DNA from: Bacillus canaveralius
GTDB taxonomy: Bacteria; Bacillota; Bacilli; Bacillales; Cytobacillaceae
Length of the DNA stretch: 36,772 bases
Direction: 5' to 3'
Assembly: GCF_002860125.1 (NCBI RefSeq)
Contig: NZ_PGVA01000010.1
Location: forward strand, 1 to 36,772
How positions within the stretch are numbered: position 1 is the stretch's first letter; each line of letters starts with the position of its first letter. Positions 24,215 through 32,136 of this stretch are shown here, one piece after another. The notes beneath the pieces are model-generated. The model was not told the DNA's origin, did no database searches, and saw only the letters and a program-made list of their open reading frames with translations. A program made the position numbers and the translations under genes.

Positions 24215-24497
24215 GTGCCAAAAAAGCCGATGTTATCACTTTGTATTTATTTTGTTACAAAAATGAAATGAAAAACGCTAAAATTCTCCATATTTCAACA
24301 CTAATCTTATAATGGGAAAAGAAAAGGAGGCAGTTGTACTGGAAGCTGGAAAACAGCATAGGAAGCTATCGTTTGTGAAATGGTGATCAAACAACCAGAC
24401 TGCCGGACGACTATAGAGTCCTCTATCAGCAAAGAAAGCTATCAGAAAAGTCCTATTTTAAGAGTACATACAATATTAACGTAAAGGAGAATCAGGT

Positions 24498-25727
24498 TTG
24501 CGAAATTCTATGAAAATCGTGTCAGTGGCCGCCATATTGGGAATAGGAAGTTTATGGGCAGAAACAATTCCTATAAAAGCTGTGGAATTGACTCAAGAAT
24601 CTACCGAAGCTGAACAGACGGACGTTGAAGATAATATTAATAAGGCAAATAGCAAAATTAGTAAACTTCAGGAAGAGCAGGCGAAAGCCAGCCAGGAAGT
24701 CGAGAAGCTGAACAATGCGATCAGCGGCACCCTTCAACAAATAAATGAAAAAAATCAACAAACAGAAGAGGCAAAAAGTAAAATTGAAACGCTTCAAAAA
24801 GAAATCAGTGAAATCACAGGCCGGATCGAAAAACGAAATGGTCTCTTAAAAGACCGTGCCCGCTCTTTCCAGGAGAATGGGGGAGAAGTTAGTTATATAG
24901 ATGTTATTTTTGATGCAAAAAGCTTTACTGATTTCGTCGACCGGGCTGGAGCAGTAGCTGTTATTATGGAAGCTGACCGTGACCTTCTTGAGAAACATGA
25001 GACAGATAAAAATTCATTGGAAAAAACTCAATCAGAATTGGAAGCACAATTGCTTTCTTTAGAAGCGATGCTGGCTGAATTGGAAAAATTGAAAGAAGAT
25101 TTAAACTTAAAAAAAGAAGAGCAGAATCGCATAATTGGTCAATTACAAGAAAGTGAAAAAGCTGTTAAAGCCGAAGTCCTTTCATTAGAAAAAGAAAGAA
25201 TCATACTTGTTAATAAAAAGACAGAAATAGAGAATAAAAAATTAACAGAACAAAAGAATCAATCAATTGCAGATGCCCAAAATAATCAGAATGGCCAAGG
25301 TTCTGCCGGGACTGTATCAGAAAGTCCCAAAGTTGCACAAGCGAATGGGAACGGGTCATTTATTTGGCCAACGATCGGCGGAGTAATCACAACCTATCAG
25401 GGAATGCGCTGGGGCAGTTTCCATAAAGGAATCGATATTGCCAGACCGGCGGACTATTCCATTTTGGCGGCAGACAGTGGCAAGGTCACTTTTGCGGGCT
25501 GGAAAAATGGTTATGGGAACACGATTGTTATTGAACATAACAACGGATATAAAACTCAATATTCACACATGGATTCTTTAAATGTAAATGCTGGAGAAGC
25601 AGTCAGCCAGGGAAGTAAGATTGGTATCATGGGTTCTACCGGGTTCTCAACAGGAATCCATCTCGATTTTGAAGTCTATTATAATGGCAAACTACTGAAT
25701 CCGATGGATGTTCTGCCAGGAAGGTAG
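24498..25727 (+). CDS. CwlO-like coiled-coil M23 peptidase-domain protein with altered HxH motif
   Basis: 409 residues: weak signal sequence (VSVAAILGIGSLWAETIPIKA), a long coiled coil (about 40-250, Glu/Lys/Gln-rich) as in CwlO and EnvC-type regulators, a Gln/Asn/Ser linker, and an M23 domain (about 285-405). In M23 the zinc site is H-x3-D plus H-x-H. H309 and D313 (HKGID) and the catalytic-loop His in YSHMDS are present, but the last motif reads H388-L-D390 instead of H-L-H. Asp may still bind zinc, or the domain may be an inactive activator like EnvC. TTG 24498 has AAAGGAGA 8 nt upstream; ATG 24510 is the alternative. Confidence 0.88.
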   Translation: MRNSMKIVSVAAILGIGSLWAETIPIKAVELTQESTEAEQTDVEDNINKANSKISKLQEEQAKASQEVEKLNNAISGTLQQINEKNQQTEEAKSKIETLQKEISEITGRIEKRNGLLKDRARSFQENGGEVSYIDVIFDAKSFTDFVDRAGAVAVIMEADRDLLEKHETDKNSLEKTQSELEAQLLSLEAMLAELEKLKEDLNLKKEEQNRIIGQLQESEKAVKAEVLSLEKERIILVNKKTEIENKKLTEQKNQSIADAQNNQNGQGSAGTVSESPKVAQANGNGSFIWPTIGGVITTYQGMRWGSFHKGIDIARPADYSILAADSGKVTFAGWKNGYGNTIVIEHNNGYKTQYSHMDSLNVNAGEAVSQGSKIGIMGSTGFSTGIHLDFEVYYNGKLLNPMDVLPGR

Positions 25728-25843
25728 CAGAGAATTTACGAAAAGATCGATCAAGAGCCAGGTGAATGTTAAAGTCTATACAAATTTTCTCGATAAAAAA
25801 TCCATTATTATTTTATATGATAAAGAAAAGAGGAGTGATAAAA

Positions 25844-26047
25844 ATGGAATGGCTGTCATATCTGGTGTTATTACTTTGTCCGCTTATGATGATCTTTTGT
25901 ATGAAGGGGCACGGAGGGGGACACAAACATCATGATTCACACAGTTCGAAGGATTTCAATAATAAAGTGGACAATCTGGAGACCGAAAATGCAAAGCTGC
26001 GTAAAGAAATCGATGCTCTTTCATCAATTGTGAGAAAAGAATCTTAG
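25844..26047 (+). CDS. DUF2933-type small membrane protein
   Basis: 67 residues: a membrane helix WLSYLVLLLCPLMMIFCM followed by a Gly/His motif KGHGGGHKHHDSH and a short coiled-coil tail (LETENAKLRKEIDALSS). The CPLMM...GHGGGHKH arrangement is that of DUF2933 proteins, often found near metal-resistance genes and lgt in Bacilli; lgt follows here. Role unknown; the Cys-Pro, Met and His residues suggest metal binding. The open frame extends upstream to 25766, but AGGAGTGAT just before ATG 25844 fixes the start. Confidence 0.8.
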   Translation: MEWLSYLVLLLCPLMMIFCMKGHGGGHKHHDSHSSKDFNNKVDNLETENAKLRKEIDALSSIVRKES

Positions 26048-26054
26048 CAGATGA

Positions 26055-26084
26055 AAGCCGTTGCTTAAATGAGCAACGGTTTTG
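26055..26084 (+). terminator. Terminator of the DUF2933 gene
   Basis: GCCGTTGCT / AGCAACGGT stem with a 6-nt loop, then TTTT. Confidence 0.85.
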
Positions 26085-26218
26085 CAGCTAAATAACTGGA
26101 AAATTATATTTTCAAATCATCTACAAAAGTTTTGGTATTGCACAAAATCTTGATATCGATGATTTAAACTGTTGCTATGCTAATATTTTTTTAAAAGTGA
26201 AAAGGAGGCAAAGGAGTT

Positions 26219-27037
26219 ATGGAACAAATGCAGCATCTCAACAGAGTGGCTTTTGAACTTGGTCCAATCACTGTTTATTGGTACGGCATTATAATAGGAA
26301 CAGGATTATTATTGGGCTGGCTGCTTGCCACAAAGGAGTCCCAGAAGCTTGGTCTCAATAAAGATATTTTTTCCGACTTATTGCTGTGGGCGATCCCGAT
26401 CTCGATTATTAGTGCAAGAATTTATTATGTTCTATTTAAATGGGAGTATTACGCAGAAAATCCTGGAGAAATCGTTGCGATTTGGGAAGGCGGCATCGCG
26501 ATTCATGGTGCCTTAATCGGTGGTGCAGTGACAGCAGTTGTTTTTGCGAAAAAGAAGGGAATCTCATTTTGGAAACTTGCTGACATTGCGGCACCAAGCA
26601 TTATTCTCGGGCAGGCGATCGGGCGTTGGGGCAACTTTATGAACCAGGAGGCCTATGGTACAGAAGTTGCACGATCCTTTTTGGAAGGTTTAAATCTGCC
26701 GGAGTTTATCATTAATCAAATGTATATAAATGGCGCCTATCATCACCCGACATTCCTTTATGAATCAATTTGGAATTTGAGCGGATTTGTTTTACTGATT
26801 TTTCTTAGGAAGTTTCAGCCTAAACAAGGAGAGCTATTTCTTTCATACGTCATTTGGTATTCAATCGGCAGGTTCTTTATCGAAGGCTTAAGAACCGATA
26901 GTTTAATGCTGACTGATACGTTACGGATCGCCCAGATGATGTCTCTGTTCCTTATTGTAACGGCCACTTTCTTGATTGGCTTCAGAAGATGGAAGGGATA
27001 TGCGAAATTCAGGTATGCGGAAAGTATTCATAATTGA
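26219..27037 (+). CDS. lgt: Prolipoprotein diacylglyceryl transferase
   Basis: 272 residues, seven-helix membrane enzyme that transfers diacylglycerol from phosphatidylglycerol to the lipobox Cys of prolipoproteins. Seen are [13 protein letters not shown], the essential-His segment [12 protein letters not shown], the signature [25 protein letters not shown] and [14 protein letters not shown]. It appears complete and functional. A second, housekeeping lgt is usually present in Bacilli, so this is probably an accessory copy serving the several lipoproteins of this region (inference). ATG 26219 has AAAGGAG upstream. Confidence 0.95.
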   Translation: MEQMQHLNRVAFELGPITVYWYGIIIGTGLLLGWLLATKESQKLGLNKDIFSDLLLWAIPISIISARIYYVLFKWEYYAENPGEIVAIWEGGIAIHGALIGGAVTAVVFAKKKGISFWKLADIAAPSIILGQAIGRWGNFMNQEAYGTEVARSFLEGLNLPEFIINQMYINGAYHHPTFLYESIWNLSGFVLLIFLRKFQPKQGELFLSYVIWYSIGRFFIEGLRTDSLMLTDTLRIAQMMSLFLIVTATFLIGFRRWKGYAKFRYAESIHN

Positions 27038-27040
27038 GAC

Positions 27041-27182
27041 TCCCACGCCTAAAGGCGCAAGTCCTACACCTTACGGTGTAACGGTAGCATCTTTTCAGAC
27101 AATTGAGGTAGCAAAAACTACCTCTTGTCTGACCTCACTTTCATCCCACGTCTAAAGACGGGCTAGGCCCTGCGTGGGCTTT
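27041..27182. repeat. Multi-hairpin structured repeat after lgt
   Basis: Five stems are packed into 140 bp: CGCCTAAAGGCG (27046-27057), ACACCTTACGGTGT (27066-27079), a 14-bp two-part stem CAGACAA..GAGGTAG / CTACCTC TTGTCTG (27096-27131), CGTCTAAAGACG (27149-27160) and GGGCTAGGCCC (27160-27170), the last two enclosed by CCCACG/CGTGGG (27145-27178). A short T-run follows. It may be an IS200/IS605-derived palindromic element or a structured RNA; it could also end lgt transcription. Confidence 0.55.
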
Positions 27183-27204
27183 TTCGTTCGAAGAATCTGT
27201 AAAT

Positions 27205-27250
27205 AAAGAAAAAAGAAGGAAGGTGATTATATTCCTTTCTTCTTTTTTAT
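27205..27250. terminator. Bidirectional terminator hairpin
   Basis: AAAAGAAGGAA pairs with TTCCTTTCTTCTTTT across a short loop, flanked by A- and T-runs. Confidence 0.65.
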
Positions 27251-27261
27251 CAACTTAAATA

Positions 27262-27276
27262 TGCATTTTTTATGCA
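27262..27276 (+). promoter_or_regulatory. TGCA-N7-TGCA box upstream of the copper-storage gene
   Basis: TGCATTTTTTATGCA; 12 bp later TATCAC could be the -10. It lies 62 bp before the gene start. Confidence 0.6.
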
Positions 27277-27338
27277 GTTTATTCCATTTATCACAGGGGA
27301 AAACTTTAAAGAACACAAATCTTATTTAAGGGGATGTT

Positions 27339-27668
27339 ATGATGAGTTTAACCCATGAACAATGTATTAAAGCCTGTCTCGAATGTATGGAAGCCTGCAA
27401 TGTTTGCTTTGATGCATGTTTACAGGAAACAGACGTAAAGATGATGGCAGACTGCATCCGCCTCGACCGGGAATGCGCCGATATTTGTGCGTTTGCGGCA
27501 CAAGCGATGCAATCAAATAGTCCGTTTGCCAAACAAATTTGCCAGTTATGCGCCGACATTTGCGAGGCGTGCGGAAATGAGTGCAAAAAGCATGATCATG
27601 ACCACTGCCAAAAATGTGCCGAAGTTTGTTACAAATGTGCGGAAGAGTGTCGAAAAATGGCCTCATAA
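27339..27668 (+). CDS. Four-helix-bundle copper-storage protein (Csp-like)
   Basis: 109 residues with 19 cysteines, most in C-x2-C and C-x3-C steps along predicted helices (ECMEACNVCFDAC, QLCADICEACGNEC, CQKCAEVCYKCAEEC), plus His near residue 85 (KKHDHDHC). This is the DUF326/Csp pattern, in which Cys line the core of a four-helix bundle and hold many Cu(I) ions. No signal peptide is present, so it is a cytosolic (Csp3-type) member. It would sequester copper and fits the neighbouring metal genes. AAGGGG precedes the ATGs at 27339 and 27342; either could be used. Confidence 0.9.
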   Translation: MMSLTHEQCIKACLECMEACNVCFDACLQETDVKMMADCIRLDRECADICAFAAQAMQSNSPFAKQICQLCADICEACGNECKKHDHDHCQKCAEVCYKCAEECRKMAS

Positions 27669-27773
27669 GCGCCCATACAAAAGCCTGCTCACCAAATGGG
27701 GGACAGGCTTTTCCATTGGCTTTCTCCTAAAATGTAATATAACTCATCGCTGTCACCAATTATCCATAAAAAA

Positions 27774-27788
27774 AGCACAGTTTCTGCA
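27774..27788 (+). promoter_or_regulatory. Near-consensus TGCA-N7-TGCA box upstream of the 27835 operon
   Basis: AGCACAGTTTCTGCA differs from the box at 34907 (TGCACAATTTCTGCA) at only two of 15 positions. It lies 47 bp before the gene start. Confidence 0.5.
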
Positions 27789-27834
27789 ACATATTTTATT
27801 AGATTTAGGAAAGTTAACTTAAGGCGGTGAAAGA

Positions 27835-28269
27835 GTGTTGAGGTTGGGGTTCATTTTTTTATTAAATGCGATGGTCTTATTGTTATTTCCTATTTCTTTT
27901 GCATTGGCAGATGCAGGGCATACGGGTGAAAAAAGCATTATAGAGGATACCGAAGCGTTCAGAAATGGTAATCAGGGTCTTGATGGTGAACACTCAGGAC
28001 ATTCAAATCAGAACGTACATGAACAGCATAATGGAAAGGCAGATCATGAAGCGGAGCATACTGATCCGGTGGATGACTCCGGTGAAACTGTACATAGTGA
28101 AGAAGGAACGCATGGGCATGCGGACGAAACAGTGATTGAAACTCCACCAAATTATAAGGTGTTAGGCACTTTTGGAGCAATCAATTTTTCGTTTCTAATT
28201 GCAGGCTTGTGGAATAAAAGACTGAGAAAGAAGGTTCAGCCGCATGTCGATGCCCGAAAAAAAGCTTAA
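27835..28269 (+). CDS. His-rich secreted/membrane protein
   Basis: 144 residues. A signal helix (FIFLLNAMVLLLFPISFALA) is followed by a hydrophilic domain very rich in His, Asp and Glu (GEHSGHSNQNVHEQHNGK, HGHADETV), then a C-terminal membrane helix (VLGTFGAINFSFLIAGLW) and a basic tail. The extracytoplasmic His-rich part looks suited to metal binding; no named family was recognised. GTG 27835 has AAGGCGGTG upstream. Its end overlaps the next gene, an Fe-S membrane protein, by 26 bp, so the two are coupled. Confidence 0.75.
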   Translation: MLRLGFIFLLNAMVLLLFPISFALADAGHTGEKSIIEDTEAFRNGNQGLDGEHSGHSNQNVHEQHNGKADHEAEHTDPVDDSGETVHSEEGTHGHADETVIETPPNYKVLGTFGAINFSFLIAGLWNKRLRKKVQPHVDARKKA

Positions 28270-29608
28270 TTCATCCAAGCAGCCTTTTAACCTTTTAGAT
28301 ATACCAATGATTAAAAAATTTATGAAAAGCCAATGGTATCCAGGAATCTTTCAATGGACGGCCTTTATTGTTTTTTCGGTGATCGTATTCCAATTGGTTG
28401 CCGGCACCGCCAGCTCGCATAGTAATTTTGGTACGTCGATGACGTGGGTGCTGTGGTGGCCGATTGTGCCCGTTCTGTTTATTGTCGCGGGCCGGTTTTG
28501 GTGTGCGGTTTGTCCATTCGGCAAACTGAGCGATCTTGTCAGAAAGTTTACTGGCAGTGAAAAGCCGATGCCGAAGTTTTTAAAAAAGTATGGAATCTGG
28601 CTGATTGACCTTTTTTTTATTATGATTACATGGAGCGACCATGTCTGGGGGATCGTTGAATCGCCTAGAGGGTCCGGATACTTGCTGCTGATTCTTGTCA
28701 CAATGGTTGTCATCACATCAGTTTTATATGAGAGAAGGACATTTTGTAAAACTCTTTGCTTCCTTGGCGGATTAGCAGGCAACTATTCCCGCTCAGGGAT
28801 GCTGCAATTAAGGGGAACTCCGGAAATATGCCGGACTTGCAAAACGCAATCATGTTATAAGGGTAATGAAAAAGTGGAAGGCTGCCCGATGTTCCAGTAT
28901 GTACGCACAATGGATTCAAGCGCGGATTGCAACCTCTGTGCAAACTGTGTTAAATCATGTCCGAACAATTCGATTAAAGTCACAATGAGAGTCCCGACCA
29001 AGGAATTATGGGGAATAAAAAATCCCAAGCTGGAACATGCCTCACTGGCAGCCGTCATTATGGGAATCGTGTTTGTTCAAAATATCACGATGCTTTCAAT
29101 CTGGGAAGATATTTTACGGGTGATTGGCATTTTTACGAACACAACCAATTACACGGTAAACTTTACTGTTGCTTATGTGATTTCGATGGTAATCCCGATT
29201 TTTCTGTTGTTAGGGACAGCCAAGCTTGCTGCATTGAAGGGAAACGCGACAAAGGTAAAAGAAAATTTTGTGAAATTCGGCTATGCGATTATTCCATTGG
29301 ACCTAGCCGGACATTTAGGCCACAATCTTTTTCATATTCTTACTGAAGGAAAAGCAATCTGGTTTAATTCGGCAGCATTGTTTGGAATCAAAATGAGCGG
29401 TGATTTAAGCCTTGCGTCTGTCTCTGCCGTTCAATTGATACAATATGCAATCATTTTACTTGGCTTTACAGGGTCGGGCTATACGGTTTATCGAATCGGC
29501 AATAAAGGGACTTTTAAGCAATTGGCGCCTTATTATGGACTGATGCTCGTTCTGACAGCAGCAAATCTTTACATGTTTTCATTGCCAATGGCACACCGGG
29601 TAGGATAA
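28244..29608 (+). CDS. NapH/CcoG-like membrane protein with 4Fe-4S ferredoxin motifs
   Basis: 454 residues, about nine to ten helices. After TM1 come WCAVCPFGKLSDL and CKTLCFLGG, the paired C-x3-CP type motifs of NapH/NosR/CcoG-like proteins, then a soluble Fe-S region CRTCKTQSCYKG...CPMF and CNLCANCVKSCPNN, then a C-terminal membrane half with HLGHNLFHIL, whose His could bind haem. Proteins of this type move electrons across the membrane, for copper-enzyme maturation or reductases. Neighbours suggest a role in metal reduction or copper handling (inference). It overlaps the upstream His-rich gene and is followed by an Asp-box lipoprotein gene 21 bp on. Confidence 0.85.
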   Translation: MSMPEKKLNSSKQPFNLLDIPMIKKFMKSQWYPGIFQWTAFIVFSVIVFQLVAGTASSHSNFGTSMTWVLWWPIVPVLFIVAGRFWCAVCPFGKLSDLVRKFTGSEKPMPKFLKKYGIWLIDLFFIMITWSDHVWGIVESPRGSGYLLLILVTMVVITSVLYERRTFCKTLCFLGGLAGNYSRSGMLQLRGTPEICRTCKTQSCYKGNEKVEGCPMFQYVRTMDSSADCNLCANCVKSCPNNSIKVTMRVPTKELWGIKNPKLEHASLAAVIMGIVFVQNITMLSIWEDILRVIGIFTNTTNYTVNFTVAYVISMVIPIFLLLGTAKLAALKGNATKVKENFVKFGYAIIPLDLAGHLGHNLFHILTEGKAIWFNSAALFGIKMSGDLSLASVSAVQLIQYAIILLGFTGSGYTVYRIGNKGTFKQLAPYYGLMLVLTAANLYMFSLPMAHRVG

Positions 29609-29629
29609 TAGTAAAAGGAGCACATACTT

Positions 29630-30568
29630 ATGAAATTTAAAATGCTGGCAGGGTTTATCGCAACAGGAGCAATACTGATATCAGGCTGCAGCAATGAAAC
29701 CGAAAATGGCGGGTCCAAGACTCTTAAAAGCGGGTATAAAGTGGAGCATATCCATGGCCTTGCCTATACAGAAAACAATTCGATTTATGTTGCCTCCCAC
29801 GAGGGAATGATTATGACTAATAATCAGGGGAAAGAGTGGGTAACAGCCGGAAACACGGACTTCGATTTTATGGGATTTCATGTCCAATCTGACGGTGCGA
29901 TGCTGACGAGCGGACATCCGGGCGCTAAATCTGACCTCCCCAATCCGCTTGGGGTTTTGGAAAGCACTAACAACGGGAAAAAATGGGAAACTAAAGCTTT
30001 GCTAGGAAAAGTAGATTTTCATATTCTCTCTTCAAATTATCATAACCCCGACATGATTTACGGGGTAAACCAGATGGATAGTGGGGACTATAAGGCAGGT
30101 ATTTATAAGAGCACGGACGGGGGAGAGAATTGGAACAGGCTGAATGCCACTGGGCTGCCTGCTGACTTACATGGTATGTATTCGCTGCTTTCCCTGCCGG
30201 ATGATGAAAATGTATTGATCGCTGGTACAAACGAAGGAGTTTTTCGATCTGAAGATGGCGGCAAGACATGGAAGCCCGCTGATCCGAGCCGGTTGATTAC
30301 TGCGATCAGCGTCATCCCTGGTTCATCAGAGCTGATCAGCTATTCAATAACAGAAACGGAAGCAGGTATCATGAAGAGCAAGGATAACGGACAAACCTGG
30401 GAGAAGATCGGGTTGGATCTCGGGAAGGATGCCGTCTCCTATTTCGCTATCCATCCAAAGGAGCCAGATAAAATTGCGGTCGTCACATTTGAAAACAATC
30501 TTCTTGTGTCAGAAGACGGAGGAGAAAATTGGACTACCTTAATGAAAAAAGGCGAATTGCAAAATTAA
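29630..30568 (+). CDS. Asp-box (sortilin/BNR-like) lipoprotein, F510_1955 type
   Basis: 312 residues. Signal peptide with lipobox ISGC, then a beta-propeller built from repeats with Asp-box motifs: TNNQGKEWV, STNNGKKWE, STDGGENWN, SEDGGKTWK, SKDNGQTWE, SEDGGENWT (six). The N-terminal HIHGLAYT and SGHPG segments match the family often annotated as F510_1955 glycosylhydrolase, although no hydrolase activity is evident from sequence. It is the last gene of the 27835-30568 operon. A lipoprotein here fits the adjacent accessory lgt. Confidence 0.85.
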   Translation: MKFKMLAGFIATGAILISGCSNETENGGSKTLKSGYKVEHIHGLAYTENNSIYVASHEGMIMTNNQGKEWVTAGNTDFDFMGFHVQSDGAMLTSGHPGAKSDLPNPLGVLESTNNGKKWETKALLGKVDFHILSSNYHNPDMIYGVNQMDSGDYKAGIYKSTDGGENWNRLNATGLPADLHGMYSLLSLPDDENVLIAGTNEGVFRSEDGGKTWKPADPSRLITAISVIPGSSELISYSITETEAGIMKSKDNGQTWEKIGLDLGKDAVSYFAIHPKEPDKIAVVTFENNLLVSEDGGENWTTLMKKGELQN

Positions 30569-30583
30569 TTTGCAGTTAAGCAG

Positions 30584-30722
30584 AAAAGGGGCTGTCCCAT
30601 AAGTGCTATTTCAGCCGAAACCTTAAAACAGTAAAACCCAGGAATGCTGTTAAATCAACATTCTTGGGTTTTTAATTTGAGTGCATTTTACTCTAAAATG
30701 GACTTTTTAGACAGCCCCTTTT
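30584..30722. repeat. IS-end-like long hairpin, also a terminator
   Basis: AAAAGGGGCTGTC at 30584-30596 pairs with GACAGCCCCTTTT at 30710-30722. Inside, CCCAGGAATG / CATTCTTGGG makes a second strong hairpin followed by T5. The GGGGCTGTCC end is like termini of common Bacillus insertion sequences, so this is likely a small IS-derived element that now ends transcription. A weaker hairpin follows at 30727-30758. Confidence 0.6.
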
Positions 30723-30812
30723 TTTTAGATAAAAAAGACCACTCGATTATGGTTTTTTTGTCCGTAGTAAATCGAAATAAAGTATTCTCGTTATTCATTG
30801 GCGGATTTAAAT

Positions 30813-31427
30813 TTATCTAGGGGAAAGTTCACTTTCTGTGACCCATTTATGATTAGTCACTTTTTCTCCACCAGTGGTTGGTGTAAAATCGATGATGTAC
30901 ACCGTTGTTTGTTCAGCTGTATCAATTTCGGCGGTTGCTCCCTCCATGCCTTCCATATGACCGGCCTCTAGCTTAACCTCTGTTCCAGGTTCTAAAGGCG
31001 CTTCACCGGCGTTTGGAATCTCTTCGTGAATAACCCATTTATGATTTTCTACTCTGGCTCCACCAGTTGTCGGGGTATACGAAACAGTATACGCTGTAGT
31101 ATCATAAGCGCCTACAATGGTGGCTTCTGCACCTTTCATCCCCTCCATATGACCATCTTTGATAATCGCTTGACTTCCGACTGGATAGGTGGGATTTTCT
31201 GCTTCTTTCAAGTCGTCAGGCACTTCACCTGAGCCGGAATGGTTCATATCAGAGTGGTCCATATTAGAATCGTTTGTGCCAGAATGACCATTATGCATGT
31301 TTTCACCAGAGTTCGAATTGTTCTCATTTGGGCTGCTTTCTTCATCATTATCAGCACACGCTGTCAAAGACAGTGCTGTAACCACAGAAAAAATTATCAT
31401 TAGTAATTTTTTTCTTTTGATCAACAT
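30813..31427 (-). CDS. ydhK: YdhK family (DUF1541) lipoprotein
   Basis: 204 residues. Signal peptide with lipobox LTAC, a low-complexity Asn/Ser/His/Met linker (NMHNGHSGTNDSNMDHSDMNH), then two tandem DUF1541 repeats of about 55 residues, each with GHMEGM.GA.A.I and YTPTTGG....NHKWV. YdhK-type lipoproteins are common in Bacilli and associated with copper-responsive regions; their mechanism is unclear. The Met/His-rich linker suggests metal binding at the cell surface. Its promoter has TATAAT (minus strand 31460-31455) and a TGCA-N7-TGCA box 12 bp upstream. Confidence 0.92.
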   Translation of the reverse strand: MLIKRKKLLMIIFSVVTALSLTACADNDEESSPNENNSNSGENMHNGHSGTNDSNMDHSDMNHSGSGEVPDDLKEAENPTYPVGSQAIIKDGHMEGMKGAEATIVGAYDTTAYTVSYTPTTGGARVENHKWVIHEEIPNAGEAPLEPGTEVKLEAGHMEGMEGATAEIDTAEQTTVYIIDFTPTTGGEKVTNHKWVTESELSPR

Positions 31428-31445
31428 ACGAAAAACCTCCTTTTA

Positions 31446-31491
31446 GTAGTGCATATTATACCCACAATTTTATGCAGAAAATATGCACTAC
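31446..31491. repeat. Perfect 12-bp inverted repeat over the ydhK promoter
   Basis: GTAGTGCATATT (31446-31457) and AATATGCACTAC (31480-31491) are exact inverted repeats that bracket the -10 box and include one TGCA of the regulator box. It could be an operator for a dimeric regulator or a leader hairpin. Confidence 0.55.
31473..31487 (-). promoter_or_regulatory. TGCA-N7-TGCA box and promoter of ydhK
   Basis: On the minus strand TGCATATTTTCTGCA is followed after exactly 12 bp by a perfect TATAAT at 31460-31455. This places the direct repeat over the -35 region, as expected for an OmpR-type activator. Confidence 0.65.
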
Positions 31492-31677
31492 GGGCTGAAA
31501 AAAAGTTATGATGAACTTTTGCAGTTCTAATTGGTGCGATCTGTCTATGGAAGCTTAGGCCTGGGATCTCCTTAAACAATATCTCTATGAAGGTAAATTT
31601 GTTAGGTACAAAATAGGGAAAATATGCTGAGAAGATTCGACCGATGTCATCCTCGCAGGGCCTCAATAAACACAAAA
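31492..31677. other. Intergenic stretch with no supported gene
   Basis: Only short, stop-interrupted frames are visible. A plus-strand stretch at about 31582-31670 reads KQYLYEGKFVRYKIGKIC, a TGA, then EDSTDVILAGPQ. This looks like a relic of some protein but is too short to identify. Confidence 0.4.
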
Positions 31678-31702
31678 TACCACAGCCTCAGAAGCTGTGG
31701 TA
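31678..31702 (-). terminator. Terminator of the small secreted protein gene
   Basis: TACCACAGC / GCTGTGGTA stem with a 7-nt loop. On the minus strand it is followed by ATTTTGTG. Confidence 0.75.
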
Positions 31703-31772
31703 GCACCAGAAATTTATACTTATCTTTCAAAAAAAGGATTGGCAAAAGCCATTCCCGGATGGGGAACCGATT

Positions 31773-32036
31773 TTATAAGCTGTTCATCATACTGCTGGTG
31801 TCATTCATCATATTATCCGTTTTTTCTTCTCTCATTGTTCCTCCGTTGCCATGGCAGGAATCATACATATCTTTCAATTCCTTCTCGGATAAATCAGGAT
31901 GCATTTCCTCCATTTTTGGTTTCATTTGGCCAAAGTTTATTGTTCCTTCGCCATCATTGTTTGCCTGTGCAAAAGCATACGTTCCTGCTCCGAAAATAAA
32001 GGCTGCACTTAAAATCCCAATTGCTAATTTTTTCAT
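31773..32036 (-). CDS. Small secreted Met-rich protein
   Basis: About 87 residues. Signal peptide (LAIGILSAAFIFGAGTYAFA-QA) is followed by a short mature part with MKPKMEEMHPDLSEKELKDMY, DSCHGNGG and a Met/Asn/Ser tail. One Cys next to His (SCHG) may bind metal or haem, but no C-x-x-C-H motif exists. It resembles the partial protein at the left edge of the window. The frame allows an ATG at 32045, but AGGAG abuts it; the ATG at 32036 has a 9-nt spacer and is preferred. It lies downstream of the two-component operon. Confidence 0.75.
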   Translation of the reverse strand: MKKLAIGILSAAFIFGAGTYAFAQANNDGEGTINFGQMKPKMEEMHPDLSEKELKDMYDSCHGNGGTMREEKTDNMMNDTSSMMNSL

Positions 32037-32136
32037 TTTTAGCATCTCCTTTCTTGATCCAAGAATACCTTAGACAAATGGAGAATTTATCGAGAAGTTG
32101 TGAAAGTTCTATGTGAAATAAAAGCCAGTTCAACTC

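Larger units (their letters stand above)
23694..24497. other. Long intergenic region with only one small ORF
   Basis: The 930 bp between the nuclease-like gene and the M23 gene hold no conserved gene. Visible elements are two direct repeats AGTTATATAA (23694-23703 and 23717-23726, 23 bp apart), a consensus-like TTGACA at 23729-23734 without a convincing -10, a half-matching TGCA box (23754-23768), a 29-codon ORF, a terminator hairpin at 24185-24214, and TATAAT at 24308-24313 followed by AAAGGAGG (24324-24330) without a convincing ORF. Confidence 0.6.

Noticed and set aside
24320-24400. Short peptide after AAAGGAGG at 24324-24330
   Set aside because: No ATG/GTG/TTG at correct spacing gives more than about 16 codons; not supportable as a gene.
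31582-31670. Possible third selenocysteine gene (KIC-TGA-EDSTDV)
   Set aside because: The frame is short, has an upstream stop and no start or RBS, and no clear hairpin follows; it is probably a relic or chance.
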